Source: Elusimicrobiota bacterium (lineage in GTDB: Bacteria > Elusimicrobiota > Elusimicrobia > FEN-1173). Taken from it: DNA of 64,000 bases. Position 1 is the first letter of the stretch, and every line of letters begins with the position of its first letter. Location: the NCBI GenBank assembly GCA_016714745.1, contig JADKCG010000004.1:82784-146783 (forward strand). The letters are read 5' to 3'. The position numbers and the translations under genes were made by a program. This document shows, one piece after another, positions 1 through 10,167 of this stretch. The notes beneath the pieces were generated by a model that was not told the origin of the DNA, searched no databases, and worked only from the letters and a program-made list of their open reading frames with translations.

Positions 1-5
1 CATGG

Positions 6-1625
6 ATGATATGTGATGTTTTTGAAGGGAGACGGGTCAACTTTTTAAAAAGTTTTTTACTGGTCGGATTTATTGCGTTTACGTGCGACCTGACGCTTAT
101 TATTTTTTCTCTGGTTGTTTCGTTTCCGTTTCTCCTGTGGAAGTTGTATGGCCTTTATTTCAAGAGAACAGTTTTTAACTACCGAACTTTTTTCATCTTC
201 ATTTTCCTCCATATCATTTGGTTTGTCCCCTGGATTGTGTGGTATTCGCAGAGCGAGACCTATGGCGTTACGTTAAGGGGACTCCATTCTTTTCTTCGAA
301 CTCAAAGAGCGTATAACTTCCTTTTTTATCCTGAATTCGGTTCTGCGATGTTTTGGGATTTGCCGCCGTTTTTCCTTTCTTTTATCGTCCTTTATTTTAC
401 TGACAGAAATATTCGAAAGTACTACAGCCTATTCCTACTGGTGCTGGCATCCGCGATTTTGCCTTATTTGCTTCAACAATTAATCAGTAGTCCGACTTAT
501 CTACGATGGGCTTTAACCGTTCCAGCGGCGTCCTGTTGGATGGTGGTGGCCGCCTTGATTTATTTTTATAAAAAGAATGATCGTAAAAATTTATCCGTCG
601 AGTTATTGCTCGTTATTCCTATTCTTATAGACCTCTTATTTAATTGGGCCCTCTATCGCTTTTTTTCAAGTTATGCGTCAGAAGCAAATGTGGTCATTGG
701 CTCGAAGTTTCTTTTACTTCTTGCGATTTATTGTGTTCGATATTTCAAAGACTCAAGGGCCTCGACTTGGGCGCTTGCATTGCTGTCCGTTTCCGTTGTT
801 CTCTATGTCTATGCCCCATCTCTTCGTTCGAGTTATTCGAAAATCCCGAGGTTTGATAAAGCCGCACGATTTCATCAGCAGTATGAGTGGGTACAAAATT
901 CATTAAAAGGCCAAAATGTTAGCCGATTGCTTCTCACGGGGACTTCGCTCAATAAAGAACATTCCTCTCGAATGTTGCGAAATGAATCCGGCCTATATAC
1001 CGAACTCCTTGCTGGACAAGGTTTTTCCGTCATTGGCGCCTACCGTGAAAAATTCGATTCTGGGACCGGCGACTTTTATGGCGGCCTCTATAAGGCGGGA
1101 ATGAGGAGTCATCTCCTTCCTCCACACGAATCCTATGTCACCCCAGAGATCCTTGACGAGCTGGGGGTGTCGCACATCCTGCTAATGGTAGATAAGAATG
1201 AGGAGAATATAATTGAACGATTCGAAAAACGATTTGAGGGAAAAATCGAAAAAATCAGCTCACATATTGAATTTGCTCCACAAACTTCGGTGGAAACTTG
1301 GACCGTTATCTACAAGTTCATTGGCGGGCAACCGGTAAAAGCTTTGGCCAATAACAACGAGATCCAGATTAAAAAGATTCCTGGGGTGGATCTGAAGTGG
1401 AGTATTCGAAATCCTTCTAGTAATGAAGTGGATGTGATTTGGAAATACTTGCCTTACCGTCGGCTTTTACTGGGGGATGGAGTGAGAACTTTTAAAACGA
1501 AGATAAATGATATTTATCCATTTTCAGTAATGACGGTGCCCCCAGGCTATGTCGGGATTATCGACGTTGATTACAAAGGAAAAGGCGGAAAGGCGTATAT
1601 TTTTTCTACATCGTCCTTTTGTTGA
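6..1625 (+). CDS. Polytopic membrane protein, GT-C-like, possibly 5' truncated
   Basis: The first ~290 residues are a series of hydrophobic segments (about 8-10 predicted membrane spans), followed by a soluble C-terminal domain of roughly 250 residues. This layout resembles GT-C glycosyltransferases and related polysaccharide membrane proteins, but I see no catalytic motif that names a family. The frame is open to the left window edge, so the true start may lie upstream; the ATG at 6 has no clear ribosome binding site. It is followed by a methyltransferase gene on the same strand and stands at the head of the polysaccharide locus in this window. A role in surface glycan assembly is inferred from neighbours only. 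Confidence 0.6.
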   Translation: MICDVFEGRRVNFLKSFLLVGFIAFTCDLTLIIFSLVVSFPFLLWKLYGLYFKRTVFNYRTFFIFIFLHIIWFVPWIVWYSQSETYGVTLRGLHSFLRTQRAYNFLFYPEFGSAMFWDLPPFFLSFIVLYFTDRNIRKYYSLFLLVLASAILPYLLQQLISSPTYLRWALTVPAASCWMVVAALIYFYKKNDRKNLSVELLLVIPILIDLLFNWALYRFFSSYASEANVVIGSKFLLLLAIYCVRYFKDSRASTWALALLSVSVVLYVYAPSLRSSYSKIPRFDKAARFHQQYEWVQNSLKGQNVSRLLLTGTSLNKEHSSRMLRNESGLYTELLAGQGFSVIGAYREKFDSGTGDFYGGLYKAGMRSHLLPPHESYVTPEILDELGVSHILLMVDKNEENIIERFEKRFEGKIEKISSHIEFAPQTSVETWTVIYKFIGGQPVKALANNNEIQIKKIPGVDLKWSIRNPSSNEVDVIWKYLPYRRLLLGDGVRTFKTKINDIYPFSVMTVPPGYVGIIDVDYKGKGGKAYIFSTSSFC

Positions 1626-1679
1626 TTTGGGTGGCCGTTTCATTGCGAGCCGTTTTTGGCAAGAGAGTCGTGCACGCAT

Positions 1680-2453
1680 ATGAAGGATAAAATCGTGGCG
1701 GAATTTGATGAGTTTGCCCATAACTATCGCGAACTCCATCAGAAAAATATCGAGATAACAGGGGAGGCTCCGGAATTTTTTTATGAGTATAAAGTTAAAG
1801 ATCTTGCGGGGATCATAAAAGAGTTTGGGTGGGAGGACAAAGGGCTGTCGATCCTGGATTTTGGCACAGGGATCGGCAACTCCCTTGATTTTTTAATCAA
1901 ATATTTCCCCGGTGCTCATCTCTTCGGGGTTGATGTGTCCGAAGAGTCTTTGATCATTGCTCGAAAAAAATATCAACGTCGAATTGCCTTTAATATATTT
2001 GACGGAGAGAACCTTCCATTTGAAGACGAAAAGTTCGACGTTGTATTTGCCGCTTGCGTTTTTCACCACATTGACCAAGAAAAGCACGTGCAGGTGCTAG
2101 GGGAAATTAAGCGTGTCTTAAAGAAGAATGGTGCGTTGGTTATTTTTGAACACAATCCGTTGAATCCCCTCACAGTAAGAGCCGTTAACGCATGCCCATT
2201 GGATAAAGATGCTGTTCTCCTGGGGGTTTCAACCTTGAAAGCGGTTCTCCGGACTTCGGGGTTTCGGTTTTGCGAGTCAAGATATAGAGTATTCTTTCCT
2301 TCCTTTCTTAGATATCTAAGGCCTATTGAGCGGTACCTCTATTGGTTACCCATGGGGGCTCAATACTCTATTCTCGCAAGGAAAGGCCGTGCCCCGGCAA
2401 TTGTGGGAGTGGGTGCTGTTGAGGAAAGAATTCATGACCATGATAAGATTTAA
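1680..2453 (+). CDS. Class I SAM-dependent methyltransferase
   Basis: Rossmann-type methyltransferase of 257 residues. Motif I reads LDFGTGIGNS (about residues 59-68), followed by the acidic end of strand 2 in GVDVSEES and a motif IV region in FDVVFAACVFHHI; this is the Methyltransf_11 pattern. I chose ATG 1680, since the possible TTG at 1656 only adds a short unlike leader. The substrate is unknown; given the locus it may methylate a sugar or lipid-linked glycan. The 3' end overlaps the next gene by 20 bp. Confidence 0.8.
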   Translation: MKDKIVAEFDEFAHNYRELHQKNIEITGEAPEFFYEYKVKDLAGIIKEFGWEDKGLSILDFGTGIGNSLDFLIKYFPGAHLFGVDVSEESLIIARKKYQRRIAFNIFDGENLPFEDEKFDVVFAACVFHHIDQEKHVQVLGEIKRVLKKNGALVIFEHNPLNPLTVRAVNACPLDKDAVLLGVSTLKAVLRTSGFRFCESRYRVFFPSFLRYLRPIERYLYWLPMGAQYSILARKGRAPAIVGVGAVEERIHDHDKI

Positions 2454-4107
2454 TGATCATTGGATCACGAACAGAAATCAATTAGCGAACAAATTGAAAC
2501 TTATTTCAGGGTCTATCATCGTTCTTTTTTCGATATTCCATGTTTTGATTGTCACCTCCATGGTGAGCGAAAATTCGGATAACTCGGCCATCGTTTTTGC
2601 AACCAATAACGATGCCTCCGTCGCGATTACGGTGGCCACGCAAACGCGCTGGTTCAATGACAATGGGTGGAGGCCCTATGGCCCCCTCTATTATCGCCTC
2701 GCGCACTCCCTTTCCGGGATGGTCCCTTATTCCAAGGCTCAAAGCGCCATTCCTCAAGAAGCGAACCAGGTCAACCACCACTTTTCCTTGATGCTTGTCT
2801 CACTCGTTTCTCTTCTGTTGACGTGTTTTTTCATCGCAGGGCTTTTTGGGTTAGAGGGAGCGGAAAAAATCGGGGTGGCCTCCTTATTCCTTTCTTTGTT
2901 CCTGTTGAATCGGACATTTTCCAGATATGTTTTGGTGGCTCATCCGGATTTTCTGCTCACTTTTTTTACCTCCCTACTATTTGTCTCTGCCCATCGATTT
3001 TTAAAAGATCCAACGAACCTTGCGCTCACGTTCATCGGTGTCACCTTTGGCCTAATGCTCTCAACAAAAATCACGGCGATTCTCTTTTTGCCTGGGATTT
3101 TTTGGATCCTTTTCTGCTCAAAGAGTTGGAGGGGGAACCTGAAAAACTACTTGAATTTTGGGCTGGGTTCCACCGCCACCTACTTTTTGGTGGGATATCC
3201 CCAAAACTTCAAAATCCAAGAAACTCTGGCGTTTTTAAAAACGCAATCCCAGCACTCCAAAATTGCGGACGCGACGTCCATTGGGGAATGGATCTCCCTG
3301 TTTGCCCATCAATTTTGGATGCCTTTGGTTCTCTCATTGATTCTTTGTGTCTTCTTTGGAAAACGACTGGATTCCGTTGGATCGGATGAAAAGAGGTTGG
3401 ACTCTTCAGGCAAGATAAAACTATTCCTCTTTGGCCTTTTTCCTCTGCTCGCTCTCGTGAGCCAAAAATTCAGCACGCCTCATGACTATTACACCATTCC
3501 GTTCGGTATTTTACTCCTCATGGTTTGTTGCGTTTTGTCGCGCGAGAGACTAAGCTGCAGATACCTCGCAACATTGCTGGTTTACGAAAGCCAAAAGCTC
3601 GTCTTGTGATCCCCTCTATTCACTGTTCCCAAGTCCAGACAACCACTTCGCGTCCATTAAAAAGAAGAGACGGCGAATCGGTTGTTAGCTGAGGTCCAAG
3701 CCCGACCGCTTGAAAAGCGCCGAGAAGGTCATACGATTTTGTCGAATTCTTATGTGCCTATTCCCTACGATTCCAGCGGGATAGTGATGGCGAACCTTTA
3801 TTCCTTTGAGACATTGAAAGAGAACTTATTCGGATATGGTCATCAAAGTTGATGTACAACCGATATCTTGTTGGGGATAAACCAAGCGATTTCGATATGG
3901 TCGACTTTAGGAATAGGGATTGGAGACCCGTTCGTGAATTTTACCGTTATTTTAAGGATGGGAGGGATGTTAAAACTCCTGATGGTAGAGAATGGCACAT
4001 GGTGAGTGAAAAATGTGATATTCAACTTGGCAGGTTAAACCATAACGAATCGTTGGAATGAAAAGGGCTTTTATCCGGACGTTTATAAAGACGGTCTCAG
4101 TTTTTAG
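2434..4107 (+). pseudogene. Decayed GT39-like membrane protein (mannosyltransferase-like)
   Basis: Starting at ATG 2434, one frame runs intact to a stop at 3609 and encodes an N-terminal membrane anchor, an extracytoplasmic loop (residues ~40-110) and further hydrophobic segments, as in dolichyl-phosphate-mannose/ArnT-like proteins. Coding-like sequence then continues in shifting frames: a stretch around 3630-3690, another from about 3711 to a stop near 3853, then 3849-4061 (containing DWRPVREFYRYFKDGRD and WHMVSEKCDIQLGRLN), then a short piece ending FYPDVYKDGLSF at 4107. At least four frame changes are needed to join them. The tail looks like the soluble C-terminal part of one protein. Either this is a genuine pseudogene or the sequence has uncorrected indels. 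The family call is tentative. Confidence 0.6.
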
Positions 4108-4110
4108 TAG

Positions 4111-4283
4111 AATCAAGCTCGAAATTTTGATGTAAACGGGCTAGCCCGAGAGGTTTATGAGAAAGGTGTCCACGCAATAATTCCGGATGTGGGTAGTCGA
4201 TTTGACATGGAGATGTCCTCAGAGCTTTCTCTCCTCTTCTTGGCTCGGCTGCCTTTATGTTTTGTGGACGCTTTTGTTTGTGA
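4111..4283 (+). other. Degenerate stretch with a leftover open frame
   Basis: No intact gene is visible. From 4111 one frame is open for about 70 codons and reads like protein (for example EVYEKGVHAIIPDVGSRFD), but it has no start codon and ends near 4322. It may be more debris of the GT39-like gene or of a third lost gene. The sequence composition is like its neighbours. Confidence 0.4.
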
Positions 4284-5892
4284 GCACTTTATCGAACCTT
4301 CTTTGATTTGGCCTTCCCTGTAATTGCCCTATTTGCCTGGCAGTGGACTCATGCCTTTTGGGTTGACGGTCGTTCGATTGAAGTGATGGTCGGCTCTTTT
4401 GATGTTGGGGATTTTCTTCGTGTGGCGTCAGAAATAAAATAAAGAGATCTCCCCAGTGCTCCCCCGTTCGTGATGCTGCGTTTTATATGAGATTCACCAC
4501 AGTTGGGTATTTCTTGTATTTAACCTTTATCTCGTTTTTCAATGTGCCCGTGGGATGATTGTCATGGACAGTTTTCGAAAATTCCGATGGATTTTCTTCT
4601 TTGTGGTGCTGGGAGGTTTCTCCGCCATCCTTGACCGAACCAAAGGGACCGCTCCCGATCGCTCTCAGGTGGCCCTGTGGGTTGTGAAAAGCACGATCGT
4701 CTATTTGGCGTTCTATTTAATCCATGGCGTGACGGCCCAATTCTTGCGTGGAACGTCTTGGTTGGATTTACAGTGCAAAGAAATGGGGACCACCGCTTAT
4801 TCGCTCTTCGTCGTGGTGTTGGGCGCTCCTGCGAGTTTAATCGTAATTCGCGAAGGCCTGCGCAACCGTTGGTGGGGTGAAATTTGCTTATGATTCATGT
4901 TTGCCTTCACTTACCATGACCACGTGTCGCCGTCATTGTTTTGATGGGTTTCTTGATGTTGGGATTCTTTTACGTTCCATGGCGTTCTTTCTTGCGCGTC
5001 GGAGCCATTTGGACCCTTTCGGTATTCTTATTTGGCTTTTGGATTTTAGGGAAAAATTGACATACTGACGTTATCCAATGATATTTTTGGCAGTGCAGGA
5101 TTAGATAAAGTCCTACCTGTTGATCAGGTTGTCCGACACCTAAGATACGGTTCCGTCAACACTGCTTTGAAAAATCATGCGAACCATTTGCTCGAGCCCG
5201 AGACTTCCCCCAAGGATAAAACGCCGACTCTTGCCGTCTCCATCCCGGCTCTGGTTCCAGCACCTTCAAAGGCCTCGACTCCCGCGGAAGAGGTGAAAAC
5301 GGCCCCTCCCCCCACCTCAAAACAGGTCGTTGTCACGAATAAATTAGTTAACGATTCTCCCACGGAGAAGAAGATCGCCGATAAGACACCCGAGGAACCT
5401 GCCGAGAAACCTCGATACTTTCTTGACCCCAACTCACGTGGGCGAGTTCATGACATTGACCGGATCGTTCACGCGGAAGTGGCTCTTCGTCTGATGAGCC
5501 AGGGGGGGGGGGCGCTGTGGTTCGGTCATGGTTACCGGATGAGCGGAAGAGTTGTCAGCCCCATTCTGAGGGAACTTTATGCCGTCTTCATCCCTGCGCG
5601 CGCCGGAACTGTCCGTGATGATGAGTCCACAGAGGCATTCACTGCGTGGGTCGCTGATACGGGGATCGTTGGCTTGTTGTTGTTGATGGCTTTGTTCGTT
5701 TTAACGGCTGTTCGTTCCCTTAAAAATTCTCGGGGGACAATGAGGGTGATCATGGTTTGTTGCACTATAATGACTTTTTTATGGATGTTCGTTATTAACC
5801 TTTCCGACATCTATCTGTTCTTTTTTTCGGTTTTGCCTTCGGGGATAATTGTGGCGCTGTCCCGGTCTCATGGTTCCAATCCTTCTTCTTAA
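4284..5892 (+). pseudogene. Decayed O-antigen ligase/polymerase-like gene (WaaL/Wzy type)
   Basis: Hydrophobic coding fragments follow each other in different frames: 4284-4442 (FFDLAFPVIALFAWQW), 4487-4552, 4555-4893 (with FFFVVLGGFSAIL), about 4930-5062 (AVIVLMGFLMLGFFYVPW) and 5167-5892. The last, largest piece carries the C-terminal signature of O-antigen ligases: GHGYRMSGR, then ESTEAFTAWVADTGIVGLL, then membrane spans. Between them lies a Pro/Lys-rich loop (about residues 12-80 of the fragment). The pieces fit one ligase-like protein in order, so I treat it as a single broken gene. The first fragment is the least certain member. Loss of the ligase would matter for the whole locus, unless another ligase exists elsewhere. 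Confidence 0.6.
5502..5512 (+). repeat. Poly-G tract of 11 bases inside the ligase-like fragment
   Basis: Eleven consecutive G residues sit in the coding frame as Gly codons, just before the conserved GHGYRMSGR segment. Long G tracts in surface-structure genes can be slippage sites; they are also typical places for sequencing error. Confidence 0.9.
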
Positions 5893-5944
5893 CCAAAACG
5901 CTCAAATTCCTTTGAAACGCAATAACTGACCCGGGGAGAATTTT

Positions 5945-7072
5945 GTGAAACTCTGTTTTCTGTCGGATGCACGGGCGGAACATACACGCCGATGGACGCG
6001 ATTTTTCGCTCTTAGGGGGCATGAGACCCACCTCATCACATGGAACACTACCCATCTCGACGGGTATGCTCCCGTCATACTCCATGTATTAAAAAAACCG
6101 TTTGCCAGCGCATCCCTGGTTCCTCGGATCGCCAATTTGATTTCTCTTTACCGCTCCGCGCGGAAGATCATTTTGAACATGCGGCCGGATGTCATCCATG
6201 CCCATTCAATGGGAAGCTACTCGTGGTTAGCCTGGGCAATCGGGTATCGCCCCTACGTCCTTTCGCCGTGGGGGACGGACGTCCTTGTGGATGCCGTTCG
6301 ATCTCGTGCCAATCGATGGTTGACCCTTCGTGCCGCCAGGGGGTCCGACCGGATTGTGTGTGACGGTCGACATATCGAGGAACGCTTGGCCGAATGGTCG
6401 ATTTCCCCGAAGAAAATAGATTGCATCCCTTTTGGCACCGATGTCGACGTATTCGCCCCACTCCCACAGGGAGAAATCCCGCCGCCGGTGGTCCCGTCTT
6501 GGGGCCAAGCGCCTATCGTGTTGAGTACGCGAACTTTGACCCCAGTGCACGATGTGGCGACGTTTGTGCGGATGATTCCCCTGGTTCGATGTCTCTGTCC
6601 GGAAGCGCGATTCGTCATGGTAGGGGGAGGCGGAGAGCAACGGACCTTGGAGGCGTTAGTGGATCAATTGGGGATTCGGGAGGTGGTTCATTTTGCGGGG
6701 CATCTCGGTGAAGAGGAGATGGTCCGTTATTTGAGGGGGTCCGCGGTCTATGTCTCGAGCTCGTTGATGGACGCGGGGTTGGCGGGAAGCACGGCGGAAG
6801 CGATGGCGTGCGGTCTTCCGGTCGTGACCACGGATAATGCCGACAATGCCCTCTGGGTCCAGGAGGGAGAGGGCGGTTATCTGGTCCCGAATGGAAATAG
6901 CGAGCACATGGCGGAAAAGGTCGCGTTCCTTCTTCATAACAGCCGACTGAGACACAAAATGGGGCAGTTCAATCGTCGTGTGATTGTTGAGAAAAACAAT
7001 ACCGTGGTGGAAATGGCGAAGGTCGAATCCATTTATGAGGGCCTTAGATGCGAGAACCGTAGGCATTTGTGA
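5945..7072 (+). CDS. GT4-family glycosyltransferase
   Basis: Protein of 375 residues with the GT-B layout. The N-terminal half starts KLCFLSDARAEHTRRW and carries the acceptor-side DVIHAHSMGSY; the C-terminal half holds the donor-binding E-x7-E type segment EAMACGLPVVTT near residue 286. It should transfer a sugar from a nucleotide-activated donor to a growing glycan at the cytoplasmic membrane face. The start is GTG 5945, preceded by GGGGAGA at a suitable distance. It is the first intact gene after two decayed ones and begins a closely packed run of genes that continues to 24868. Confidence 0.85.
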   Translation: MKLCFLSDARAEHTRRWTRFFALRGHETHLITWNTTHLDGYAPVILHVLKKPFASASLVPRIANLISLYRSARKIILNMRPDVIHAHSMGSYSWLAWAIGYRPYVLSPWGTDVLVDAVRSRANRWLTLRAARGSDRIVCDGRHIEERLAEWSISPKKIDCIPFGTDVDVFAPLPQGEIPPPVVPSWGQAPIVLSTRTLTPVHDVATFVRMIPLVRCLCPEARFVMVGGGGEQRTLEALVDQLGIREVVHFAGHLGEEEMVRYLRGSAVYVSSSLMDAGLAGSTAEAMACGLPVVTTDNADNALWVQEGEGGYLVPNGNSEHMAEKVAFLLHNSRLRHKMGQFNRRVIVEKNNTVVEMAKVESIYEGLRCENRRHL

Positions 7073-7112
7073 GACCTGAAGCCTATTGTCCTTGTCGTCC
7101 CTCGGTCCCATC

Positions 7113-8417
7113 ATGAGCACCTTCGTTAAAAATTCCTTTTGGACGATATTTTCCCAGGGAGTTATCTTCATTTTTGGGATGGGAATATCTGTTCTTATCT
7201 CCCGGTTTTTAAGTCCGGAAGGACGCGGTCTGTATACCCTGGCCCTATTTCTCCCTGGGTTTCTTCTTTATTTTTTCAGCCCGGGAATAGGTGTCGCTGC
7301 CACATACTATATATCAAACGGAAAATATTCACCAAAGACGGTCCTGGGGAACAGCATGGTCTGCGTCGTTCTTCATAGTGTCATTGCCATTGTGGCCGGT
7401 ATTGTCCTTATTAATTTTACAAGAGATCGGCTATTTGAAGGTGTCTCAATAAGGCATTTGTATTTGACTCTCTTGATTCTACCAAGTCAATTTTTTATGA
7501 CCTTTGTTTTTCCAATTTTCTTGGGGATGAATAAGATTAGGGAGTATAATATTTTCCAAGTCATTCACTATGCTCTTTTGTTTGGGATGCTCATCCTCTT
7601 TTTTGTTGGGTTTCACACGGGGGTGGCCGGGGCTATTGCGGTTGAGGCGATGGCAGGTTTTTTAACTTGTGTCGTTGCAATTTTTATCATTTCGAAAGAG
7701 ACCAAGGGATTTTCATTTAAAATTGATAAGACGTATATAAAAGCAGCCTATAATTACGGCATGAAGATGTATGTGGGCAATTTGTTCTCTTTCCTGAATC
7801 GCCGACTTAATCTTTTGATCATTAATAATTACTTGAGCGCCACCGCCGTAGGATTTTTCGGTCTTTCACAGGGTCTTTCAGAGAAAGTATGGGTTGTGGC
7901 AGACGCGATCGGTTCGGTGCTTTTTCCCCGGATTGCATCAGAAAGTAATAAAGACAAGAAAGACCTTTATACAGCCCTTGTTTTTAAGGTGACCATTCTA
8001 GTGATCGGGATTGTGAGTATTTTTTTATGCGTTCTTGGAAAAGCATTAATTGTCTTTCTATACTCGCCGGTTTTTATGGAATCCGTTGCACCGTTTCGTT
8101 ATCTGTTGATAGGGGTTGTTGCTGGTAGTGGCTGGAGAATCCTTGAGAATGATCTGAGGGCCCGGGGAAAGCCCGGCTTTATACTTTGTATAATCGTCAT
8201 TTCCCTTATCGTGAGTGTTTTGTTGAATTTCATTCTCATCCCACGCTGGGGCATGACGGGCGCGGTCTCTGCCTCGGTTTTTTCCTCAATGATTGGCTTG
8301 GTGGCGAGTGTTCTTGCATTCAACTTTGTCTCCGGTGGTAAGGGACACCTGTTGTTCTGGGTGTCGCGATCAGATTTGATTTTTTTTAAAAATACCATCA
8401 GAACATTCTTGAGATAA
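7113..8417 (+). CDS. Wzx-type polysaccharide flippase
   Basis: Protein of about 434 residues with some 12-14 hydrophobic segments along its whole length, in the manner of the MOP/MATE superfamily flippases (RfbX/Wzx) that move undecaprenyl-linked oligosaccharides across the inner membrane. The opening segment (FWTIFSQGVIFIFGMGISVL) and the following SRFLSPEGRGLYTLAL are typical of this family. I chose ATG 7113; the longer frame from TTG 7086 adds residues unlike the family. An intact flippase next to a decayed ligase/polymerase suggests partial remodelling of the assembly pathway. Confidence 0.85.
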   Translation: MSTFVKNSFWTIFSQGVIFIFGMGISVLISRFLSPEGRGLYTLALFLPGFLLYFFSPGIGVAATYYISNGKYSPKTVLGNSMVCVVLHSVIAIVAGIVLINFTRDRLFEGVSIRHLYLTLLILPSQFFMTFVFPIFLGMNKIREYNIFQVIHYALLFGMLILFFVGFHTGVAGAIAVEAMAGFLTCVVAIFIISKETKGFSFKIDKTYIKAAYNYGMKMYVGNLFSFLNRRLNLLIINNYLSATAVGFFGLSQGLSEKVWVVADAIGSVLFPRIASESNKDKKDLYTALVFKVTILVIGIVSIFLCVLGKALIVFLYSPVFMESVAPFRYLLIGVVAGSGWRILENDLRARGKPGFILCIIVISLIVSVLLNFILIPRWGMTGAVSASVFSSMIGLVASVLAFNFVSGGKGHLLFWVSRSDLIFFKNTIRTFLR

Positions 8418-8576
8418 CAATTTTTCGAGCGGGTAGGAGTTGTGTTGTCACTCGAAAACGGCATAGGGAGAGCGGCCAGTTTTTTCTCGGGGGGACAATG
8501 GGTCAGCGAGCTCATTTTCGTCAAATACGTTGCCCATCTCCGAACGTGGTATCACAATCTTTAAAAGGAGATCAGA

Positions 8577-9239
8577 ATGGCTTTTCTAAAAAACGTACGT
8601 GGCATTGCGGACAGGCTACGATTTATTGGGGATGAGAGGGGATATTATCCAAGGCGATTGGCCGTATCGAATCATAACCACCAGACGATCGAGTTTATTC
8701 AGAAGACGCAATGTCGTTTTATAGCAGAATTTGGCATATACAAGGGGTACACTTCAATTGAATTCGCCCGATTCCTGAACGGGAGGGGGGAACTCCACCT
8801 TTTTGACTATGAGGATCGAGTCAACGATGTTTCTAAAGCAATACGATCAGCCGGTTTCAATAACATTAAGACGTTTGGTTCATCCTACAAACTGCTGGAT
8901 TCATATAATTGGTGTCTGGCGGAAGTTTTGAATCAACATCCAGATCCCATCTACGACTATGTATTCTTGGACGGCGCCCACACCTGGGCTGTTGATGCGC
9001 TAACAACTCTCCTCGTAGACAAATTGTTGGTCGTAGGCGGCTACTTGGACTTTGACGATTATGATTGGACCCTTAAGGGTTCCTCACTTGACCCAAAGCT
9101 GTTCCCGCTCACGCGCAAGCTTTACACAGACAGGCAGATTGCGGCCCAGCAGGTCAAAATGATCATTGACCTTCTTGTGAGACGTGATGTCCGATATCGA
9201 GAAGTCGTTCCAAATAAGATCTTTCAGAAAATCGCCTAG
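8577..9239 (+). CDS. Class I SAM methyltransferase (Methyltransf_24-like)
   Basis: 220 residues with motif I as FIAEFGIYKGYTSIEFA (about residues 48-64), followed by LHLFDYEDR and DYVFLDGAHTW, the pattern of the O-methyltransferases of the Methyltransf_24 group. AAGGAG lies just upstream of ATG 8577. It is separated from the flippase by about 160 bases without another gene and from the next gene by about 170 bases. Probably modifies a sugar or a nucleotide-linked precursor; the actual substrate cannot be read from the sequence. Confidence 0.75.
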   Translation: MAFLKNVRGIADRLRFIGDERGYYPRRLAVSNHNHQTIEFIQKTQCRFIAEFGIYKGYTSIEFARFLNGRGELHLFDYEDRVNDVSKAIRSAGFNNIKTFGSSYKLLDSYNWCLAEVLNQHPDPIYDYVFLDGAHTWAVDALTTLLVDKLLVVGGYLDFDDYDWTLKGSSLDPKLFPLTRKLYTDRQIAAQQVKMIIDLLVRRDVRYREVVPNKIFQKIA

Positions 9240-9413
9240 ATTCAATCGCGCCTTACCCTTAAAGCCACACTTCCATGAGAAGAACCGACAACGATTATCA
9301 GCGACACTTGACAACGGGTTTAACTTTACGATAATGTCTCGACGAATGTTCATTGGATTAACGCGTCTTCTCTTCGGTGCTGGCGCGTGCGTGAATTGGA
9401 AGGTCCCGAGCAG

Positions 9414-10077
9414 ATGAAACTACTCATCCTGAAGGCTCTTGAAGGGGTGTTCCCCACAGCCGTCTTGCGTTATAGAGCGTATAGGCGTCTTATCCTCGAT
9501 CCGAGTTCTTACCTGTATTTAACGGGTTGGATGGAAAGCCTTAAGGAGCGAAAACCCGTTAAAAAAAATGGAACTCCGGTTCCATGGATGAACTTTCCGG
9601 TTGTCCAATTCCTTGAAGAACGGCTCACGCTTGATTTAAACCTTTTTGAGTTCGGAAGCGGATACTCGACCTTTTTTTATGCCAATCGGGTGGGATCTGT
9701 TACCTCTTTGGAATACGATGAAACGTGGTTTGAGCTTGTTAAATCAAGGGTTCCAAAAAACGTGGTGGTTCTTTTCAAAGAAAAAGATGTTGACGGGGAT
9801 TACTGTCGGGTTATCGCGTCCATGAAAACCCCCCTACGATGTGGTTACTGTTGACGGCCGGGATCGGGTTAACTGCGTGAAGCAAAGCGTTTTCGCTTTA
9901 ACTCCAAAAGGGGTTATCATCCTGGATGATTCACAGAGGGAATATTATCGGGATGGCATTGAGTTCGCCAAGGGAAAAGGGTTTCGAGCGATCCATTTTG
10001 AAGGCTTAAAGGCTTACGGAAACGGGTTGGATAGAACGACCATTTTTTACCGCGAAGGGAATTGCCTCGGAATTTAA
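9414..10077 (+). pseudogene. Methyltransferase interrupted by one frameshift at a C6 run
   Basis: The first frame (ATG 9414 to stop 9854) carries the SAM-binding part: LFEFGSGYSTFFYANRVGSV and SLEYDETWFELV. The matching second half lies in another frame ending at 10077 and starts with YDVVTVDGRDRVNCV, the usual continuation of such proteins, then GVIILDDSQREYY. The two frames join exactly if one C is removed from the six-C run at about 9829-9834. The repaired product would be about 220 residues. Because everything else is intact, this is either a very recent mutation, a slippage switch or a base-calling error. Confidence 0.75.
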
Positions 10078-10167
10078 GGACTTCAGGGACCGGGCGGTGA
10101 GTGCCCATTCAGTTAATTGGGTCGTGAAAAATCAGTGCGGGGGTTTCTATTTAAAAGTGAGGTCGGC

